Below are positions 55,770 through 64,000 of a stretch of DNA of 64,000 nt, piece after piece; position 1 is the stretch's first letter, and each line of letters starts with the position of its first letter. Below the pieces are notes generated by a model that was not told where the DNA came from, made no database searches, and saw only the letters and a program-made list of their open reading frames with translations. The DNA is taken from the NCBI GenBank assembly GCA_003439945.1, contig QVRM01000977.1, forward strand, positions 62,001 to 126,000. Direction: 5' to 3'. The stretch is from Dermanyssus gallinae. Taxonomy: Eukaryota > Arthropoda > Arachnida > Mesostigmata > Dermanyssidae. The position numbers and the translations under genes are program-made.

Positions 55770-58030
55770 GGAACGTCGAAGGGCTAGAATCAATTACACG
55801 CTTATATGGGAAAACTATTTTAGAAAGCTTGCTTTTAAATTTCTTACGGAAACGTTTGTAACAAAACCAAATAATATTGTATTCTCACACCACAAGATCT
55901 ATCATGGTTAAGTAATCAAAACGAAAGGACACGGTAGGCCAAAGTCGGGTGTCGCTATAGCTGCGCCGACCAACGTATGGTCACAGGTATTATAAGCTAC
56001 AGGTAGACGAATCATTGTGGAAACGAAAGACTACTATTGCATATGTATATACAGCCCACCCGAAAGAGCAGTGTAAGATATTTTATACGACATTGGCAAA
56101 TGTTTGCTCGTATGCCCACACATAACGAAATATATATTGTGATTGCCGGAGATTTCAACTGTGACCTCTCAAAGCATATTTATTATGGAAGGAGTTTAAA
56201 GCCCAGGACTACAGATCGAAACAAATATGCAAGAAATTGCAAGAATGGAACGGCACAAGTGTCGCGGACATAGTAATGACGTCGGTACATGCGCCAGGCA
56301 TCTGCCTCTACAACCTGAAGATCACCTCTTCAGCCGACAGAAAACACAGTCAACTAACATTCGATCTTGCAGTCAACGTAGTCACAACCAGCAAATGCAA
56401 TCCACGTCGGTCGCGAGTGATCAATGTGCATAAACTAGAGCAAGCCCTACATCTTCTTCCCCCTCTTGAACGTCGAGAAGGCCTCGACACCTACAAGCGC
56501 TGTTTTCGGTGGGCCGTACATACATCAACAACGGCAGCCCGCTGTCGAACCACTAGGTTTAAGCAGAAAGCCTGGTTTGATCAAGAACGCAGCAAATCTA
56601 TAATATGACAATACAAGGGAAGCAGCAGTAAGAATCTAGCCCATTTCGCTATTTTAAAGAGCAAGTATAAAGACCTTCGTGCCCAATACGAAACCGATAT
56701 GCGACTCCGAAAAATCCGGAAAGGCCTCTACCGACCTTGGATTATTTTTCCACAATGCCCCAAAGAATCAAACCCAATAATTAACGACGATGAATGGCTA
56801 GAATACCTTACGGGAATATTCACACGCGACTGTGTCCTGCCGGAAAAAGAAGAACATAAGAGCGATGGACTGTGGAATGACTTCACAGAAGAAGATGTCC
56901 TTCATGGTATCATGATAAGAAAGAACGGAAAGTCCGCCGGACCTGACCAGATTGTTTACAAACATCTCAAAGCTGCGATTTCAGTGGCACTCACAGTAAT
57001 GTACAACACCTGTCTTAAATAAGGCGCAATCCCAAACCAGTGGAGGAAAAGCCTTCTGCAGTTACTTTTTAAGGGAAAGGATAATACTAAAAGCCTGAAA
57101 ACTACTGCGGTATAGCACTAACCAGCGTAGTCTATAAGGTTCTTACATCGCTTTCTGCTAAAAAGCTCTTTCTAGAATATTTTAAAGATTCACCATCAGA
57201 GCAAAATGGATTTCTTCCAGGGCGTTCGGCTGAAAAAGCACTTACAGATGTAATAGAACACCTAGAGACTCGAAAACAAGATGTGACTCACGCAGCTTTT
57301 ATTGATTTTAATATAGCTTTTGATGCAGTTCCTAGAGATCGGCTTTTACTCACTCTCCGTGAAGATTTTAATATTAAAAGCCGAATGTATAACCTTCTCC
57401 GATATATTTTAGCCGGCCAACGTATCACAATTTTAAACGGAACTCACGCAATTGCCAAGGAGGTCTCTTAAACAAGTTTCCTTAACCATGGTGTTGAAGG
57501 ATCTCCAACAAATTGACCTTAGGACTACACTTAGTATATTTAAGCTCAAAATCCTTGCCACAGTAACATATTGCCTTAGACCCATATCCTCCAAGTTAAC
57601 ATTAGACAACCTCACAAATGTCGACAAGATCAATGTTTCCTAAAAGAGCTATTTGTTTATTAAATACCGCCGTATCTACGCTGGTGCTGCAAATGTGCAA
57701 TGAGCCCACATCTAGAGCACCGAAATTACCAGTTTGATCACGAAGCGCCCGAAGTATACAAGCAACCCAGAGAAAGGCGAAACTGGAACTTTATAATCCA
57801 AAATTTTTCAGACGGACCCACATTTCTTAGCAACGTCAGCGTCTTGGAGGGTGGCTTGCTGCTGACGGAAGACCTACAAAAACGATGTAATCTGGGGGAA
57901 ACGTGCGCCTTTGAAGTTTATATGCGGAACTGGGAAACCAAAATTAGTGAGGTGGACATAGGTATTTATGGAACAGCAGCAATGGCGAGCACTGAATGGC
58001 GGTGTAGCGGGGTAAAAGCGTGTTGATAAA
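55770..58030 (+). mobile_element. LINE-B, longest copy (endonuclease to C-terminal region, RT core deleted)
   Basis: Order of recognisable parts: FLTETF (endonuclease Glu motif, 55840-55857), GRPKSGVAIAAP, YCICIYSPPERAV, and IAGDFNCD (endonuclease Asp motif, 56148-56165). A 123-codon linker frame (56237-56608) follows, then MIRKNGKSAGPDQIVYKHLK (RT entry, about 56910-56965), QNGFLPGRSAEKALTDVIEH and AAFIDFNIAFDAVPRDRLLL (RT motif A with its Asp, about 57295-57345). The frame then jumps at about 57470-57490 to the thumb/tail (LATVTYCLRPIS, LDNLTNVDKI, AVSTLVLQMCNEPTS), so the catalytic YADD box is deleted. A 108-codon tail frame (57700-58026) continues FDHEAPEVYKQPRERR. The copies at 46.8 and 59.9 kb belong to this or a sister family. 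Confidence 0.85.
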
Positions 58031-58526
58031 ACAAATATAATGCACATTTCGGCGAACCAGTTTGTATTGAACGTATCTTGATGCGAGAGCGTCGTATTTT
58101 TACGAGTAAAATATCAATAGCACATATATAAAATTAAGTTTTTTACTGCCACAAAAAACTACTGCAACTGTTTCGGCGGCAAAGCCGTCTGTTGTTACAA
58201 TATGAATACAGACTGAGGTATATATGTATATTAAATTCTGTTAATTTCACTCAAATTTAAAATGTACAATATGTTATTTGTATATGAGGTCGTCTTCTTA
58301 ATCGTTTATCTGTTTTTACGTTTTTGGAGAGAGAAGTGTTTATAATATATCAACAATTTATACTCCACGTGACGCATATTCGATTGCATGCCAAGTGGCA
58401 CATCTCTGCAGGCATGACTAGCAAATATATATCTCGTAATTCTCGTGAAAAGCGGCGTTTAAAAATTCCACGCATTAATAACTATGGTGCAAGGCCTGAA
58501 AATGCCCACACCTATATAAAATAGAG

Positions 58527-58528
<2 letters not shown>
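58031..58528. other. AT-rich spacer
   Basis: No gene recognised. The 66-codon frame at 58324-58524 is unassigned. Confidence 0.45.

Positions 58529-58606
<78 letters not shown>
58529..58606. repeat. (TA)n microsatellite, about 78 bp
   Basis: An uninterrupted TA run, one of the longest pure arrays in the window. Confidence 0.95.
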
Positions 58607-58608
<2 letters not shown>

Positions 58609-59769
58609 TTACTAACTACGGCTTTGTAATGAATATGTTAGAGTACAGATCTATAATTTTTTTAAAGTAGGATCATTATTTAGGATTTGACATATTATCC
58701 ACCAAATTCGTATACACTTCGTGCGGCGGTGGATCCATGCATAAAAGTATACAGCCAAATAGCGTTTTTCTTTTTTTTTATAGCTTCATCCTGACGGATT
58801 TAAGCATAGACCCGTAATAATTGAATCGTCTTCCTCTCAACTATTTTTCATTTTGGGAAAACGGAAGAAGTGGCACGGTGCCAACTCAGGTAAATAAACT
58901 GCGTGCTTCATCAGGGTGACTCTAGATGCGGCCACAACAGTCTCAGAATTTCCAGTCATTTGCGCTGGCGCGTCACCGTAGTGTAGGAACTATCGCATTG
59001 GAGACACTTTAAAGCGTTTCCTGGTAAGCACAGGGAAACTTTAAGTAGGCATTCTGTGGATACCAGTCTATCGTTACTGTATCACCTTCTAGTTTGACCA
59101 TTGCCAAAATTTAACTCCTGAATATGAGAATGGCGACCATCACCTATATATATATATACTCGGAGGATCTGCATTTTTAACACTTGCAACAATTTAACAC
59201 TTACATTTTTGGTTAACGATAACGCTGAAAATAATACTGATAAAAATCTGAATCAAACAACAAGGTAGATAATCATACTCGACAAAATCCAATGAATATG
59301 CTTTGTAAAAGCATTTCCACAAAAAGGTAACCCAATCGATAATATCACGAGGACCACTTCTATACAGCATTTGGTGTGTGTGTGTGTTACAACACCGAAC
59401 ATTAAATGGTGCAACACGCTAAAAAGTAAACACGCGTACAAAGTAGTCCACGCGTACAGCACGTTGATACTACACAACAAATATAGGTAAAAACACGTGG
59501 ATAAATATACTTACCGGCCAGTACAATTATACTCGTTATGTACAGAACATTCAGAGTTGACCGATACGTTATTTTGCTACGTGTAACTATACAGAGGGGC
59601 CTGCTTTTCGCTCAGACAAGTGGAAACGTGCTATTCAAAGTAACCGACCATTCATGTGCAGGGTGACATAGCCCGGTTATCACCATTATATATATAGATA
59701 TATATATTTTTTAATAGGGGGTTGGATGGTAGTGCACCATCTCTTTTTATTGAGACATCTGTGCTCTCC
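58607..59769. other. Spacer
   Basis: No gene recognised. Short (TA)n at 59143-59158 and a short GT run near 59373-59386. Confidence 0.45.
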
Positions 59770-59880
59770 GTTTTTTGTTTCGATCATGGTCGATTTTTAA
59801 TCCACTCCGGCATTCACCTTGTTAAATTGGGAACCATGGAAACCGATTTAGGAGTGGCCGGTTTGGGTCTCGAACCCTAT
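59770..59880 (-). mobile_element. SINE2 fragment (antisense)
   Basis: On the minus strand GGGTTCGAGACCCAAACCGG, CCACTCCTAAATCGGTTTCC, ATGGTTCCCAATTTAAC, then GGTGAATGCCGGAGT match SINE2 at 9.64-9.71 kb (GGGTTCGAGACCCAGACCGG, CCATTTAGACAGGGTAAATGCC-type). The head 5' of the B box and the distal tail are missing. It abuts the start of the LINE-B-like tail at about 59925. Confidence 0.8.
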
Positions 59881-59924
59881 ATGTCTCAAGGGTGAATGTT
59901 ATGATGTTAACGACTGTGTTTGAA

Positions 59925-60790
59925 CGTTTTGTGGTGAGTACTGTGACAACAACGGCATGTGTGTGAACGCGTCGAAGACCAAGGCTGTCAAGTTCAGGGC
60001 AGGAGGCGCCCTCGCCTCTCACGATCGTCTTCGACTACGCAACTTGCCCATTGAGTATGTGAGCAACTTCTGCTACCTGGGGGTGGTCTTCTCCAGCAGG
60101 GGTGTGAGCTTTAGCAAGCATATCACCGAGCGCGTGTCAAAGAGCGTCGTGGCAATGGCGACGATCGGCGAGCCACAGAAGCTCTTACTGTCGACCGCTC
60201 TTCAACTCTTCCACCTCAAGGTATCTTTGGTTGCCTCCTACGGAATCGATGTCATCTGGGAGCACCTGTCGGCACATCAGCTGGACCAACTGGACAAGGT
60301 CAAAGCAACGTTCTTGAAGAGAGTCTTGGGCTTACCGCAGAACGCCCAGAACCGACTGGTGTACGCGTTGGCAGGGACAGGACCATATCTAGAGGACCTC
60401 GTGCCACGCTTCCAGCTCCGGCCCACACCTGCTCTTCAATCGTTCAGGACTACCTTCGCAGAGAAGATGCGCGACATCCCCACGGATTTCTACCGAACTC
60501 GAGCCATGACATCCTCTGCTTGGAAGGAACCCCTGCAGGACCTCCGACATGTCATCACTCGATACGCTGTGCTTGGCCTCCATCACCAGCTTTGTTCCCG
60601 AAGAGACTTTCATGAGCCGCAAGCAACCTGTATATGTAGACATTGCCTTCAGCATTGCCCCCGGTATCATTTCGAGGGGTGCCAGAGCTTCGATAGCCTA
60701 CGACGGTTGGTAAGGGAAAGTAACTAAATAACCATTGTTTTTAAATCATATGACGTGTAATATACCTTTTTGGTCAATAAATGAGAAGAT
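59925..60790 (+). mobile_element. LINE-B-like RT tail, intact 256-codon frame with 3' UTR
   Basis: The open frame 59957-60727 is unbroken. It begins after the RT catalytic box with CVNASKTKAVKF and YVSNFCYLGVVFSS, continues through LVASYGIDVIWEHLSAHQLD then QLDKVKATFLKRVLGLPQNA, and ends with a Cys/His cluster CICRHCLQHCPRYHFEGC (C-X2-C-X7-H-X3-C), the usual C-terminal zinc motif of this LINE type. Compare LDNLTNVDKI and FLKRAICLL in the 57-kb copy. The first Met is not a real start; homology begins upstream, so the copy is 5' truncated. A polyadenylation signal AATAAA lies near 60776. This is the best-preserved coding segment here, so the insertion is comparatively young. Confidence 0.88.
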
Positions 60791-61149
60791 GAACATCTGT
60801 CGTTATCACGTTCTAATATGTTCTGCAATAGACTCATACTCATTAAAGACGCGTGTGAACGAGATATTGTTATAATCGTAAAAAACCATGTGTGCTAATC
60901 CAATTCTACTACCAACAACAATGGAGAGTAAAAATATATAATAAATATACATAGTCAATCTGACTGGGTGTCGCTCTAGACAAATCACAACAATCCTAAT
61001 TCAGGACAGACTTAGACTATAGGGCTGGTTTAGACTGTGAAATTAAAAGCCATCGTTTTGCTTCGCGAGAGAAGAAATGCTTCGTTGTGAGGCATCTAAT
61101 ATTTTTGCGGGATGTAGGTTCAGAGGTTTCAAGAAGGCGACATGCAAGT
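60791..61149. other. Spacer
   Basis: No gene recognised. Confidence 0.45.
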
Positions 61150-62300
61150 GAATGTTGATCAGACTTCAAAGATACTGAGGGCACTGCAAAAGTTGGGCGA
61201 CTAGGGTAGGAACTAATGGAAACGTGATCCTCGAAGGTTCAACACCCCGCAAAAATTTATGTGCTAGCATAGAAACCCGCAGCGCGTATCTTTTTTCCAC
61301 CGTGAGTAGGTTAAATCGACTGAACAAGTCACCGACTGAATCCCTTCGCCTCCATTTCTCTCCGTTTCGATAGATAGGCCCTAAACCAGGCAACATCCGG
61401 CGCAAAGCAACCCAGCTGAAGGGCTGAGAAACAGTAAGTAATAAGTAAGTAAATGATCAGGATTACTGAAAGCAGCCGACACGTCAAGAAATACTTATGT
61501 ATCTCGATCGAATCAGGCACCCGCCGCCATAAATGAGCAACGCAAGGTAAGTCGAGCTACCCCTACAAAAACTGAAATGGTTGGGCGAAGGCAACTTGAT
61601 CGACTCTAAATGTCGATTTGGTCTGACCAACACCAATTTCTCGACGACATTTGAGATAAATCTACGGCCTTACCTTGCACGAACTATTAGAGGCGGCAAG
61701 GTCCACAAAGCCAAATGACCTTTTGCATATAGGAAGCAGATAATTACTGAATGCGTCGAATTCTGAATTTACGTCGACTGCATCACAAACCGCTAACAAC
61801 GAGACATCTTGGAAGCTTTCTAGGAATATATCAATATTGAACTTATTATAACTAGAACGTTTTGGTTGGAACTTATTATAACTAGAAAGGTTTGGGGCCA
61901 ACTGGGTTAACGGCTTAGCAGTTGCGGAATTGTCAAAAAATAATACGAAAACGAGGCAATAATGATCAGAGAAGAGTAGAGTTTCGGAAACCGCAGGCTG
62001 GGTGGTGGCAAACTTGGAGTGATTAGAAACAGCAATGTCATCTATGCACGTACCTGACGCGGGTCTGCTTATGCGATCCACGTCCGCCTCCTAATCTCGC
62101 CAGGCCTCTACCTGACGCATCTAAATCGAAACCACATGTAGAGTAAGACGCCTGATCGCAATGCTTTAGCCATGTTTCACTAACCACTGCCGCATCAAAT
62201 TGGGCTACGTCTTCCTCTTCAAACTGATTTAAGATTTTGAATTCTTCAGATTGACTAACCCTCCAGTGCCCGCGTTAAGGTGGATCAAAGCGTCGGAGAA
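61150..62300 (-). mobile_element. LINE-D, fragmented endonuclease to C-terminus (antisense)
   Basis: Minus-strand pieces occur in the expected order. QFDAAVVSETWLKHCD (about 62140-62210) holds the endonuclease ETWL motif. A 139-codon frame (61662-62081) has RPASGTCIDDIAVSNHSKFA and LLFSDHYCLVFVL, the endonuclease C-terminal SDH motif. FLDVSAAFSNPDHLLTYL (about 61430-61490) resembles RT motif A with Asp. APDVAWFRAYLSKRREM follows, and then DLFSRFNLLTVEKRYALRVS, MLAHKFLRGVEP (61166-61330), a common LINE C-terminus. Most of RT is missing. The relation to CR1/Jockey-type LINEs is inferred from motifs. Confidence 0.75.
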
Positions 62301-62575
62301 TGAGGCTGCCAAAGCAGACCCTGCAGTATCTATGGCACGGATCGCGACAACGCCTAAGTTTGGCCTAAGTCCTGCAGCTATACCTATGAATCCGGTGGAC
62401 GTCTCGCGCATAGTCTAAACAAGCACCACGATGAGCTATGGCAACGCTTGTCTGCTTATCACCAACATCAGCAACTTGGATACCCGGAATTGCGTCTGCG
62501 GCATTATGTGACAGCGACGATTGACCTAAATTTAGCAAACGTTTGATCTTTAATCAAAACAGCTTAAAGTACTCG

Positions 62576-62610
<35 letters not shown>

Positions 62611-62951
62611 AAAATGTATCTGCGACTAAATTAAATAGCATATATTACCGACGCATTGTAGCATGCCTACCCTGTTGTCGCTTGTTGCCGTGGCATCAAA
62701 GCAAAATAGCAAACAACTTTGTAATTTTAAAGGTTGTTTCTACCTAGCAGAGGGTGTACAGCCAACGTTGATATCAGTCACTGAAAGTTCCCGAAATTAG
62801 AGACATCTAAGCAAGTGGGGTTAAGCCTTCTATGCATACAAACGTGATATACGTCAATATCATTTATTAAAATATTCTCGCCGCAAAATACGATTTCCGG
62901 TCCCATAGCGTCTATTGTAATTATTCTGGACGATTATATTAACATTTTGCA
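62301..62951. other. Spacer with (TA)n
   Basis: A TA array lies at 62578-62606. Nothing else recognised. Confidence 0.5.
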
Positions 62952-63356
62952 TTAACTGTAAACTTCAATTTCAGTGCCACTTGATGAATAGATGCAGTAC
63001 GATACATTTTGTAAAAGTCTACTCGTTAAAACCCTACGATTTGTAGGGCTTTCATTTGTTAATTGCGATTGACGGCGTGTGCGCTTAGTGTTTGATTTAA
63101 CAGGCAAGACCAAAGTATTAAGTGGAAGTACAAATGTTTGCCCAAGAATCCGTTTTGCTTGTTTTTCAATAGTTTTCTTCTGAAGTACTAAAATATCTGC
63201 ATTCGCGTCGATGGTACCTAGTTTTCTAAGTTGCCTTTGATGTTTGTCACAACTTTTCTGACAGAACACTTGGCATAGTTGAGACTTGCCTGACTCATTG
63301 GCAAACCCTAATCCCGTATTCAGAAGAAAACTGCAGCATAAACACGCAAGTGTCAC
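62952..63356 (-). CDS. Unassigned 134-codon open frame
   Basis: A minus-strand frame starting MTLACLCCSFLLNTGLGFAN, with Cys clusters (CLCC, CQVFCQKSCDKH) and then a Lys/Arg/Gln-rich half (LRKLGTIDANADILVLQKK, EKQAKRILGQTF). It lies upstream, in sense, of LINE-D, where an ORF1 would be expected, but about 650 bases separate them and I recognise no ORF1 family. It could be a relic of an ORF1 or of another gene. Confidence 0.3.
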   Translation of the reverse strand: MTLACLCCSFLLNTGLGFANESGKSQLCQVFCQKSCDKHQRQLRKLGTIDANADILVLQKKTIEKQAKRILGQTFVLPLNTLVLPVKSNTKRTRRQSQLTNESPTNRRVLTSRLLQNVSYCIYSSSGTEIEVYS

Positions 63357-63439
63357 TTAGACAAAAATATATGTATAGAAAAGATTGCGATAATTTATTA
63401 ATAATTTGGAATACATTTGCACACTCGGCAGTGCTCGCC

Positions 63440-64000
63440 TTAATAAAAATGGTGGTGAAAAGTTGTCACGTGGAGTTTAGACTCAGCTGTCTGTGTCATT
63501 GCTTGATGGCTGCCCCCGCTCTTATGGACTCGGTGCGAGCGATATATCCTCAAGGTTCCTTGCAGTGTTAAGACGGTAAGATCGAGAAGATTCCTCTTCG
63601 CGACGCCGAGCCCCAAAAGCGTACTCGCAGATTCGGAGTCCCATACACTACTCATAGAGATAGTGATGGGTCCGAATCTGCAAGGTTTTTGCGGGTCGGG
63701 GAGCGCCGCTCTTAGGAACTCGACGTCATATTTGGTAATCTTGTCTTGCCGCGCTTTTACCAGGTCCCTGTTCGAGCCGCAAACCTTGGCATCTAAAACC
63801 AAGACCTCGGTAGGTGTTGTTATTACGAGGTCGAGCTTTAGACCCGGTGCGCCCGGTCGACGGAATACTCGCTCAAGAACCACCTTCCAAACGTCATGTC
63901 TCTTTATAGTTTGCTTGTGTGTTGTATCGCACATGAGCCAACGTCTCAGGCGCATGACACCCGTGCCTACAGCGTTTGTTGTAGCCCGGGCGTCCCCTGG
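63440..64000 (-). mobile_element. R2/NeSL-type LINE: zinc motif and restriction-like endonuclease (antisense, runs off window)
   Basis: The 171-codon minus-strand frame matches the C-terminal restriction-like endonuclease (PD-(D/E)XK type) of R2-clade LINEs: LKLDLVITTPTEVLVLDAKV (the DLV Asp and D-X-K near 63782-63840), then KARQDKITKYD. This is followed by the conserved GPITISMSSVWDSESASTLL and LGLGVAKRNLLDLTVLTLQG. In another frame just upstream (about 63927-63973), CRHGCHAPETLAHV is the start of the CCHC motif (C..GC......TLAH) that precedes this domain. A deletion or frameshift of a few codons separates them. The RT lies beyond the window edge. In R2 this domain nicks the target DNA. The 3' flank is not recognisable 28S rDNA. 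Confidence 0.85.

Overview
This is a window from an invertebrate nuclear genome, not a microbial one. It has no operons, rRNA or recognisable host exons. Roughly 25 long (TA)n microsatellites occur, along with tRNA-derived SINEs, mariner/Tc1 fragments and many decayed non-LTR retrotransposons (LINEs). The RT tail proteins of the LINE called LINE-A here (a 'GIWKAMYVPGLAFANASL'-like stretch) resemble, from memory, elements common in tick and other chelicerate genomes. An arachnid, possibly a tick, is my best guess. This is inference and was not checked against a database.

Layout. 1-5 kb: spacer with a SINE1 copy, a mariner tail and a LINE-A tail. 5.8-6.7 kb: GC-rich island. 9.5-9.8 kb: a well-preserved second SINE (SINE2) between two (TA)n arrays. 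12.2-13.2 kb: R1-like RT relic. 15-16.6 kb: GC-rich island. 17-21.5 kb: two SINE1 copies, a fold-back of about 0.8 kb and an antisense LINE-A tail. 22.3-25.8 kb: GC-rich, triplet-repeat-rich tracts. 27.6 kb: a perfect 32-bp palindrome. 29.6-30 kb: antisense R1-like RT. 33.6-34.2 kb: antisense RT fragment (LINE-E). 37-37.9 kb: antisense zinc-knuckle ORF1 (LINE-F). 38.4-41.1 kb: a SINE1 copy with an internal inverted duplication, then the longest LINE-A copy. 41.9-43.1 kb: GC-rich island. 43.1-44.8 kb: a (TA)n-centred fold-back, a SINE1 copy and a small hairpin-ended element. 46.8-48.6 kb: a deleted LINE-B copy, a tandem duplication and a 32-bp tandem array carrying heat-shock-element-like cores. 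49.4-49.8 kb: a SINE nested inside a SINE with a 10-bp target duplication. 51.7-55.5 kb: LINE ORF1 and RT tails and two inverted mariner tails. 55.8-58.0 kb: long LINE-B copy. 59.9-60.8 kb: an intact 256-codon LINE-B-like tail ORF. 61.1-62.3 kb: antisense LINE-D. 63.4-64.0 kb: antisense R2/NeSL-type endonuclease running off the window.

Almost everything that can be recognised as protein-coding is retrotransposon or transposase sequence, and nearly all of it is broken by stops, frameshifts and internal deletions. No host gene could be supported. The GC-rich islands at about 5.9, 15, 22.5, 25, 31.5, 35, 42.5 and 48 kb are the only plausible places for host promoters or first exons, but no protein family was recognised in them. 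Family names (SINE1-4, LINE-A to LINE-F) are labels of convenience for this window.
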